A stretch of 64,000 nucleotides of DNA. Source: Elymus sibiricus. Its lineage: Eukaryota; Streptophyta; Magnoliopsida; Poales; Poaceae. Each line of letters opens with the position of its first letter. Positions within the stretch are counted from its first letter, which is position 1. Positions 55,492 through 64,000 of this stretch are shown piece after piece. The DNA lies in assembly GCA_039707655.1 (NCBI GenBank), contig CM077676.1, positions 374,112,114-374,176,113 on the forward strand, read 5' to 3'. A model generated the notes under the pieces. It had not been told where the DNA came from. It did not search any database and saw only the letters and a list, made by a program, of their open reading frames with translations. The position numbers and the translations under genes are program-made.

Positions 55492-56170
55492 GCCCGCCGG
55501 AAGAGGGGCAACTGAAGAACTGCTTTTATCTTAGTAATAATAATAAGACTGGGTTAACAGTATAAGCAATAAAGGTTCCTGGTGAGAAATCCCTGGGAGA
55601 TATATGGGAGAGCTGCTGATGCTCGGGCATGTTTCCAGTGCTCTGTGGCATTGGTTAAACCCATTCGTTAATCGGTCGTGTTATGACATATATCAGTTTC
55701 CAGACTTTTACATGTTATCTTCCTCTGTGATGCATTATGACCTGATAATTCCGTATGTTTGTCATTGCCAGTTCTATCTAGCCTAGGGTTTTTGTCTTTC
55801 GAACGAAGGAGCACCAGGCTCCCAAGTTCATCACTAGCTCTCTCATTTGTTTGATTTGCATTGCAGGATTTGAACTCATAGAAAATTTTCATAAGGATTT
55901 CTTTGCACACTATTTTGTATCAAATTTTTTCATCCACTGACACAATGCTTCTATTTCTTCCTCTGGTTTTCAGACCCATTGGTAGTGAACTTTCTAGATC
56001 CTATAAGATTCATGAATACGTGATGTTCTTCCTCAAAAAAAAAAAGTGCGTGATGTTCCCTTCATGCATTTTTCCTGTTCCTGTATTTTAGAAATAATGT
56101 AAATCTTGTGCAACTTCGTATCAGATCCAAACTGTGTATCAGATCCAAAGTGTGATGGTTTCGTTTTTTC
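55492..56170. other. 3' UTR and downstream flank of the response-regulator gene
   Basis: AATAATAATAAGAC at about 55535 and AGCAATAAAGG at about 55565 are plausible polyadenylation signals. Nothing else recognised. Confidence 0.5.
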
Positions 56171-57240
56171 CTTTATTTTTTTATTGTTGTTTATATTTTG
56201 TAATATTCTATATATATATTACAAAAAAAAATTACTTAAAAATGAAAAGTGTTAATCATGCATTTGAAAATGTTAAATGTACGGAAAATGATTGTGACAC
56301 TTAAAAATGTCATGTGTTTAAAAAAAATGTACGTGACATTTTAAAAATTAATTTTAAAATATAAAAAATCACGTAATTCATAAACAAATGTTTCATACAT
56401 TCAAAAAACTGTAACTTACATTTCAAAAAATGTTCACAAGTTTGAAAATTTGTTTCATACATTTTCAAAAAAAATTGTATACAATGAAAAAAATGTTTGC
56501 GTAATATAGTTTTTTATATAATTTAGAAAATGTATGTGACATTTTAAAGAAAAATTCCCGTGATTCAAATAAATGTTTGTCACATTTGATAAATGTTTAT
56601 ACAAGTAAACAAATGTTCATGTAGGTTAAATAAAAGGTTTATTTCCATTAAAAATGTATGTGGCATTTTAAAAAGAGTTTATACAATGTAAAAAAATGTT
56701 TGTGTTGTTAGAAAAATGTTTACTGCAATTAAAAAAAAGTACAACATGTATTTGAAAAATGTATTCAAAACATGTATTTTTTTCAAAAATACATCATGTA
56801 TTTGAATAAATGGCCAATGTGTATAAAAAAAATGTTTCACATGTGCGCTAAAAATGTACATTGCGTACCGAGAAAAAGTAGACATGTGTTAAAAAAGAAA
56901 ATCAATAAAACTGACAAAAAAACAAAAGGAAACAAAACCAAGAAAGAAACAATGAAAACCAAAGTATGACGAAGAAAGAAAGGAAAACCAAAGAAAACAA
57001 GTGAAAAAACAAAGAAAACCAAAATATAACAAAGAATAAAGAAAAAAAACCAAAGAAAACAGACGAAAACCAAAGTATAACGAAGGAGAAAAAGAAAAAA
57101 CAATAAAACAAAGAAAACCAAAGTACAATGGAGAAAAATAATAAAAACCAAAGAGAACCGGTGGAAAAACAAAGAAAAACATAAAAACGGAAAAAGAAAC
57201 AAAAAAGCATATCAGAGCGAACCAAAACAACAACAACAAA
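56170..57240. repeat. Degenerate A-rich and AAATGTTTGTGAC-type array
   Basis: Many degenerate units such as AAAAATGTTTGTGACATTT and AAATGTTCATG, followed by an AAACCAAAGTATAACGAAG-type purine-rich stretch. In layout it mirrors the array at 47530-48510 in reverse orientation. Frames here are artefacts. Confidence 0.75.
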
Positions 57241-57353
57241 GGCATCGACGCTAATGAGACGGCCCAATTCGATCGCCCATAGGCGATACCTAATAGGACT
57301 CCATATGAGGGGGGCATAGCTCGCACGACGTTGAGGGGAGTGGGGGCGCTATG

Positions 57354-59547
57354 TGTAGGGGAACGTGCTATGCAACAAAAAAATTATGCTACACGATCAC
57401 ACCCAAGAACACTATGAAGACGGCGGTAACGATCAAACTCACCGACGAGCAGAGTAGCGCAAACAGTGGCGAGTCGGTGCAGAGCGACGATTCCCGCAGC
57501 TAGGTTACACCTCCCAGCCGCGAGAATGTTCTCCGAGACGAGAGTCGAAGTAGTAGTCCGGTAGAGCTTCGACGTCCAGAAAGAAGAACTGCGAGAAAAC
57601 TAGAGAGAGAGAAAGCCTAGGGGCACTTCTCATCCAATCAGGAGTCTATTTCTCTTAGACCAATTAGACGGAGATTAGAGCCTGTCTAGTTAGGAGACTA
57701 AACACTTAGGCCAATTAAACCACGAGAGTGTGGAGCTATGCGGGAGAGATCCCCTTTGGATTGGTGTGTCTCTATAGGTGGAGGAAGGAGAGGGGGCACC
57801 CCATGTAGGAGGAATCCTTTTCTACTTCCACAAGTGGAAGGAGGGAAGGATTCCCTCGTTGCCCAATTCGGCCTAGGCGAAGCTATTCTTTTTTTGAAAT
57901 TTCGTTGACCAAGAGAAGTTGAAGCTGCATAGATTATTTGGATCGCTCCTGTTATTACTAACCAGGGCGAAAATAGATAATGAGCATGAGGTAACAATTC
58001 CATGTTGATCCGAATCAATCCATATGCTCCCATGTTTAATAATATTCCCGCTGCCTTGGGGAGGTGGCGCCCCTTGTGGGCCCTGTGGGGCCCGTTGGGG
58101 GTGGTCATCTCATGATGGTCCTTCACAACTTTCTTCCACAAATAAAATTCTGGATTTTCCGGATGTCTCCGGAACTCATTCCGGGACCCCCGAAAATTTT
58201 CCATATATAGATCCGGACTTTCCAAAATCACGTTATACCTTTTCGGAATTCCCAGAACCCTTGTGGAACCATCCGAAACAGTTTCGAAACTACCCAAAAC
58301 TCGTTCGATGATCTTTTAACTCATTTCTCATTTTTCCGATAATCAGGATTAGAACCCGGTAAGCGTGTGATCCTACAGGTTCGGAAATAAGCGGACATGA
58401 CCCAGAACACCTTCTGGTCAATAGTTAACAGTGGGATCTGGACACCCTTATTAACTCCCGCATATTCATGAAGTTCTCGAGCGAACCTTTGTTTATGAAT
58501 ACCATTCCCTTTGCTTCGCGATACCTTTACAAAACCCGAGGTGAGATAATTGGTATCCTCATGGCCAACTCCTTGATCACTATACTTGTTATCCTCGTTA
58601 CTGGTTTCGTTCTCTTTACTCATGCATGTGTTCCGGTATCCCGTGATCACCATCACAAGTGTCTAGCCGTACGATAATGATACTGTAACACTGAGTGGTC
58701 CCAGAGAGTATCTCTCTATCGTGAGAGGAGAAAATCCCAGTCTTGAGTTATCGATACCGAGACATACGTTTCGGGTATACCCAGTCACCTTTATTCACAT
58801 CCAGTTACAGAGTGACATTCGGTAACCCCAAAGTAACCACCCAGTATGTTGGCATACGATATTCTCATGGTCTAAGGAACTAAGTAATCATGAACAAGTT
58901 ATATGAAAATACTGACAACATAACAACGATAATATCTCTCAGTAATTCATAAGTTGGGTCTATCCAACACCATCGTTCTGCCAACCATGTGTTCTCATTA
59001 TTGATAGCATCCTTGTTACAATAACAATGCTCATGACCAGGAAACAAGATCATCATCAATACATGAGCTAGTCCTAGAGGCAAGACTAGGGATCATCTTG
59101 GTGTTTATGTTTCCACACATGCAATTGGGTTTTCCCCCGAATCTCATATTCAAGAACCAATGCAATTATAGCATAGAAATATAAAATTAATTATGAACAT
59201 GGAAATAGCATAATAACATTTATTATTGCCTCTAGGGCATATTTCCAATAGTCTCCCACTTGCACTAGAGTTAATAATCTAGTTGCATAAGTTCTCTAAC
59301 ACCAATGGCATTCCGTTGTTGCTTATGCTTTGCTTGTGGTATAGACTTCGTCAATGGATCTGACATCTTCAGGTTGGTGTGTATCTTGCATAGCTATGCG
59401 TCTCCACACTCCTCAAAATTCATAATATATGTGGAATCAACTTTGTATAAGTTTGAACTCCTTGTAAGACCTTGGCTTCTTGGCCTGGGCTATATTCTCA
59501 ATAGTGCTCCATCGGCTCAAGCGCACTTGAAACCATACCAAGCTCGG
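57354..59547 (-). mobile_element. Angela/BARE-type Copia remnant in antisense: 3' LTR plus 0.3 kb of internal end
   Basis: On the minus strand the LTR begins TATTGGAAATATGCCCTAG at 59250 and ends CGTTCCCCTACA at 57354 (1897 bp). The adjacent 59251-59547 is the complement of the purine tract (GCAAGTGGGAGAC) and the 3' internal end, matching in order the internal end of the complete Copia element at about 10500-10661. The rest is cut off by the Athila-like element to the right and may continue beyond it, outside the window. Confidence 0.85.
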
Positions 59548-60975
59548 TGAAGAACTAATTCGTCTCCAACGTATCTACTTTTCCAAACACTTTTGCTCTT
59601 GTTTTGGACTCTAATTTGCATGATTTGAATGAAACTAACCCGGACTGACGTTGTTTTCAGCAGAACTACCATGGTGTTGTTTTTGTGCAGAAATAAAAGT
59701 TCTCGGAATTGGACGAAACTTTGCGGGGATTTTTTATTGAATGAATAAAAAATACTGGAACGAAGATCTACTGGAGGGGGGCCACCTGCTGCCCACAAGG
59801 CAACAGGGCGTGCCTACCCCTCAGGGCGCGCCTTGATGCCTTGTGGGGCCCATAGGCGGCCGTCTGACCTAATTCTAAACCTATATATTCCGTTTCCCCG
59901 AGAAAAAATATAAGAGAAGAAGTTTCATTGCGTTTTATGATACGGAGCCGCCGCCACCTCCTGTTCTTCATCGGGAGGGTTGATCTGGAGTCCGTTCGGG
60001 GCTCCAGAGAGGGGGATTCATTGCCATCGTCATCATCAACCCTTCTTCATCAACAATTCCATGATGCTCACCACCGGGAGTGAGTAATTCCTTCGTAGGC
60101 TTGCTGGACGGTGATGGAGATGGATGAGATTTGTCATGTAATCGAGTCAATTTGTTAGGGCTTGATCCCTAGTATCCACTATGTTCTGAGATTGATGTTG
60201 CTATGACTTTGCTATGCTTAATGCTTGTCACTAGGGCCCGAGTGCCATGATTTCAGATCTGAACCTATTATTTTTCCATGAATATAAGTGTGTTTTAGAT
60301 CCTATCTTGCAAGTTGTATGCACCTATTACGTGTTATGATCCACAGACCCCAAGGTGACAATAATTGGGATTCAATCCAGTGATGACCGTAGTATGAGGA
60401 GTTCATGTATTCACTAAGTGTTAATGCTTTGTTCCGGTTCTCTATTAAAAGGAGGCCTTAATTACCCTTAGATTTCCTTATGGACCCCGCTGCCACGGGA
60501 GGGTTGGACAAAAGATGTTAAACAAGTTCTTATTATAAGCACGTATGACTATATACGGAATACATGCCTACATTGAATTGATGAATTGGAGCTATTGTGT
60601 ATCGCTCTAGGTTGTGACTGTTGCATGATGAATGTCATCCATAACAAATATCCATCGCTGATCCAATGCCTACACTTTGCTCATATTGTCTTTGCTAAGT
60701 TACTACTCTTTCTATTGTTGTTACAATCACTACAAAACTGCTACTGTCACTGTCACTCTTACTATTGTTACTGTTGCTGCTACTATCAAACTATCATATT
60801 ACTATGCTACTAAACACTTTGCTGCAGAGAAATAACTCTCCAGGTGTGGTTGAATTTACAACTCAACTGCTAAGGCTCATAAATATTCTTTGGCTCTCCT
60901 TGTGTCGAATCAATAAATTTGGGTGAAATACTACCCTCGAAGACTATTGCGATCCCCTATACTTGTGGGTCATCA
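59548..60975 (+). repeat. 5' LTR of the Athila-like element
   Basis: Begins TG and ends CA in the right place before the primer-binding site. It contains the TCTCCAACGTATCTAC text common in Triticeae Gypsy LTRs. A CCTATATATTCCG TATA-like box lies near 59880. Confidence 0.65.
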
Positions 60976-60986
60976 AAACTATTTTC

Positions 60987-61004
60987 TAGCGCCGTTGCTG
61001 GGGA
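60987..61004 (+). other. Primer-binding site of the Athila-like element
   Basis: TAGCGCCGTTGCTGGGGA, close to the TGGCGCCGTTGCCGGGGA consensus of Athila-type elements, lies 11 bases after the LTR. Confidence 0.7.
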
Positions 61005-61056
61005 GCATAGCTCTATTTATTGAATTCATTTGGAAGTTAAATATCTGCTGATCACT

Positions 61057-63814
61057 ATGAAGAATCTGAAAGACTCTAAGACCAAGATTGTACCCTCTAA
61101 GACGAGGGGAGGTAAGGAACTGCCATCTAGCTCTGCACTTGATTCACCTTCTGTTTTAAGTCAACCTGCGACACCACCACCTGCTATTCAATCTGATATG
61201 TCGCAAGTAATAGACACTGCTTCTGCTATTGATGATACTCATGATGATGCCACTACTTTGCTTGATGAAACTGTGCCATTAGGTGATTTCCTTAATGCTC
61301 AAATTGCTAAAGCTAAAGAATTTGAAAATGATAAAAATGATGAAATTGATGAATCACCTGTTACACCTAGCACTCCTACTAGAACTAAATGCTTAATATA
61401 CCTGAGGGTTATGTTATGGATGGTGAGTTGCTAAGGAATTTCTTGCTTGTAATGATAGGAAGGATCTTAAGAAACTACTGAGTAAGCTAAAAGAAAAAGC
61501 TATGATTGAAAGAATGAAATATGATCCTAAGTTTGCAACCTCTCCTATCTTTGTTACTGATAAGGATTATAAATTCTCTGTTGATCCTGAATTAATTACT
61601 TTGGTAGAATCTAATCCTTTTCATGGTTATGAATCTGAAACTTTTGTGTCACATCTTACTAAACTGAATGATATAGCCACCCTATTTGCTCAAGAGGAAA
61701 AGATTCACTATTACTATATCCTTAAGCTGTTTCCTTTCTCGTTAAAGGGTGATGCTAAAGAATGGTTCAATACTCTTGCTCCTGGTTGTATGCATAGTCC
61801 CCAGGATATGATATATTACTTCATTGAAAAATATTTTCCTGCTCATAAGAAACAAGCTACCTTATAGGAAATATATAACTTTGTGCAACTTGAGGAAGAG
61901 CATCTCCCTCAAGCTTGGGGGAGGCTTGTCCAGTTATTAAATGCTTTGCCTGATCATCCTGTTAAGAAGAATGAAATACTTGATATCTTTTATAATGGAC
62001 TAACCGATGCTTCTAGGGACTACCTAGATAGTTGTGCTGGTTGTGTTTTCAGGGAACGAACTGTTGAACAGGCTCAGGAATTATTGGATAACATATTGAG
62101 GAATGCCGATGATTGGACACTCCCTGAACCACCACCCAAGCCAACTCCGAAGAAAAGAGGTATTCTATTCCTCAGTCTAGAAGATATGCAAGAAGCCAAG
62201 AAATCTATGAAAGAGAAAGGTATTAAATCTGAAGATGTTAAGAATCTACCACCTATTGAGGAAATACATGGACTCGATATCCCGACACAGGTAGTAGAGA
62301 TAAATTCTCTTTATAGGTTCGATGAGGGTGATATTCCTTATAATAAATCTCCTAGTCAGTGTTTGGATGAGTTTGATAATTTCATTATTAAACAAGAAAA
62401 CTTTAATAAATATATCAGTGATCAATTGAAACACAATGCTATTATGATTGAACGCTTGAGTGATATGATGTTTAGAATTGCTAATGATGTTAAAGGTTTA
62501 TGTAAACACTCATCTATGGTCCAAACCCAGCTTGAAGAAGTTGCTGAATCACAGAATGATTTGCTTAATGAAATGAATAATAGAAACAATGATCATGCTG
62601 TTAGGGTAATGACGAGAGGAGGTAAAATGACTCAGGATCCTCTATATCCTGAAGGTCACCCTAAAAGAATTGAACAAGATTCTCAGAGAATTAATGATTC
62701 TTCACCTAGTTCACCTAAGAAGAAGAAAAAGAAAAAGAATAAGGACAAAACTTTGCATGCTTCTAGTGAACCTGTTATAGAAAAATCCTCTGAGAATCCA
62801 AATAATGTTTCTATTTTTGATGCTGAGATACGGTCTTGTAATGAGCATATACCTAGTGATAATGATAATGATGATGTTAATGATGATCATATTGATACTC
62901 AACCAGATAATAATAAAGAATCTGATAATGATGTAGAAATAGAACCTGAACCCGAGCTTGATGACCCACCTCCTAAGAATAAAAGATATGATAAAAAAGA
63001 TTTTGTTGCTAGAAAACATGGCAAAGAAAGAGAACCATGGGTTCAAAAATCCATGCCATTTCCTAGTAAAGCTTTAAAAACCAGGGATGAAGAGGCTTTT
63101 AATCGCTTTGTCAAAATGCTTAGACCTTTGTATTTACGAACACCCTTGACTAAAATTATGAAAATGCCGCCATATGCTAAATACATGAAAGATATTGTCA
63201 GTAATAAAAGGAAAATACCTGAGGTTGAGATTTCTACCATGCTTGCAAATTATTCTTTCAAAGGAAAAATACCTCAAAAGCTAGGAGACCCAGGAATACC
63301 TACTATACCATGCTCCATTAAAAATAATTATGTCAAAACTGCTTTGTGTGATTTAGGAGCTAGTGTTAGTGTTATGCCTTTCTCTCTCTATCGAAGACTT
63401 GACTTGAGTAAGTTGACACCTACTGAAATTTCTTTGCAAATGACTGATAAATCAACTGCTATACCTGTCGGTATCTGTGAGGATGTTCCTGTTGTGGTTG
63501 CTAACGTTACTATCTTAACGGACTTTGTTATTCTTGATATGCCCGAGGACTACAACATGTTGGTCATCCTTGGTAGACCTTTTCTGAATACTGCAGGGGC
63601 TGTTATTGATTGCAACAAAAGCAAGGCCACTTTTCATATTAATGGCAATGAACATACGGTATATTTTCCAAAGAAGACAAATAAAGTGAATAGTCTCAAT
63701 TCCATTGAAAAAGTTATGACAATTACTATTGGAGGTTTTGAGTTTCCCCTTCCGGTCCCCGAAAAGAATATCAAACTCTTATTGTTGGGACAATGCATAT
63801 CCCAGTTGAGGTAA
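61057..63814 (+). pseudogene. Athila-like gag-protease, broken by frameshifts and a stop
   Basis: ATG at 61057. The frame is lost near 61390-61440, with NIPEGY- and FLACNDRKDL-like pieces in other frames, then recovers. The gag core reads WFNTLAPGC and DMIYYFIEKYFP. An in-frame TAG at 61865-61867 stands where Gln is expected (ATL-stop-EIYNF). From there one frame runs 640 residues to 63814, including a coiled linker, a Lys-rich run, an Asp/Asn-rich stretch and an aspartic protease motif CDLGASVSVMP followed by VILGRPFL. The gag forms the particle and the protease cuts it in active relatives. This copy is defective. The translational stop at 63814 precedes non-coding sequence, with no pol seen before the window ends. 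Confidence 0.85.
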
Positions 63815-64000
63815 CCTAGTGCTATACAAAAGTTCTTCGGTTTTATGTCACCCAGAAATAGTTTGTTAATAAGACCTGATCAACCTTATTAATGGATTCT
63901 TTTTTAGGGGCATATGGTCGATGAAATCAGTAAGCACAACCTTCTGTAATTATAGTTTACCCTTTGTTATTTCTAGTTTAATAAATTAAAATGCCATGAT
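63815..64000 (+). other. Non-coding stretch after the gag-protease region
   Basis: AT-rich and without a frame; interior of the Athila-like element, cut by the window edge. Confidence 0.5.

Larger units (their letters stand above)
59548..64000 (+). mobile_element. Athila-like Gypsy element, 5' part, runs off the window
   Basis: A 5' LTR of about 1428 bp (59548-60975, TGAAGAACTAATTCG to GTGGGTCATCA) is followed by a primer-binding-site-like TAGCGCCGTTGCTGGGGA (60987-61004) and a gag-protease region. It inserted into the antisense Copia remnant. The right end and any reverse transcriptase lie outside the window. The target duplication cannot be checked; its left copy would be CTCGG. Confidence 0.75.

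Noticed and set aside
56837..57326. Minus-strand Phe-rich frames up to 145 codons
   Set aside because: Artefact of an A-rich repeat; no start context, no conserved motif.
62246..63240. Minus-strand Ile/Phe-rich frames opposite the gag-protease region
   Set aside because: Shadows of the Asp/Asn/Lys-rich plus-strand coding sequence.

Overview
The window is nuclear DNA from a grass, almost certainly a Triticeae species (wheat, Aegilops, barley or rye group). It has Angela/BARE/WIS-type Copia LTRs with the diagnostic ATGCCCTAGAGGCAATAATA-like start, Athila-type Gypsy sequence, CACTA elements with GGCGGGC or GGCGCAC subterminal repeats, and Harbinger, Mutator and foldback elements nested in each other. 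Roughly 70 percent is transposon-derived. There is no sign of bacterial, organellar or viral sequence, CRISPR, rRNA or intact tRNA.

Left third (1-17,000). It opens with the 3' end of a Copia polyprotein and its LTR. A 434-bp Harbinger-type MITE follows, next to a larger Harbinger-like element that carried a 263-codon ORF. A complete 9.24-kb Copia element (3394-12633, 5-bp target duplication TCCTC) split that ORF. A probable small membrane-protein gene lies at 14652-15035.

Middle (15,500-29,400). The backbone is one minus-strand, already degenerate gene of the grass DUF3615 family. Two CACTA elements of one family, in opposite orientations and each with exact 3-bp target duplications (CTA, CAA), cut it into three blocks. 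Neither carries a visible transposase. Element X carries a spliced gene with an Ulp1-like (C48) domain that lacks its catalytic cysteine. Element Y carries a spliced gene with a Cys/His-rich exon and a possible B3-like domain. X holds a solo LTR in its big intron, Y holds a Mutator-type insertion with a 9-bp duplication, and a retroposon with a 15-bp duplication sits in the DUF3615 intron.

30,000-41,750. A second solo LTR (Angela type, duplication GTAGC) interrupts an unclassified repeat. A foldback hairpin and a third, different CACTA element (33266-38116, duplication TCA) follow. A 5'-truncated LINE lies on the minus strand at about 40,560-41,750.

Right third. Two host genes stand out. On the minus strand (45919-41984) there is an intact, intronless 1311-residue FORGETTER1/strawberry-notch helicase-like protein, immediately upstream of, and on the same strand as, the truncated LINE. 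On the plus strand (50757-55491) there is a five-exon type-B response-regulator-like gene whose receiver has Glu at the phospho-acceptor position and whose exon 2-3 junction breaks frame. The window ends in an antisense Angela-type Copia remnant, invaded by an Athila-like Gypsy element with a broken gag-protease frame that runs off the edge.

All calls rest on reading the sequence. Family names come from recalled motifs and have not been confirmed by any search.
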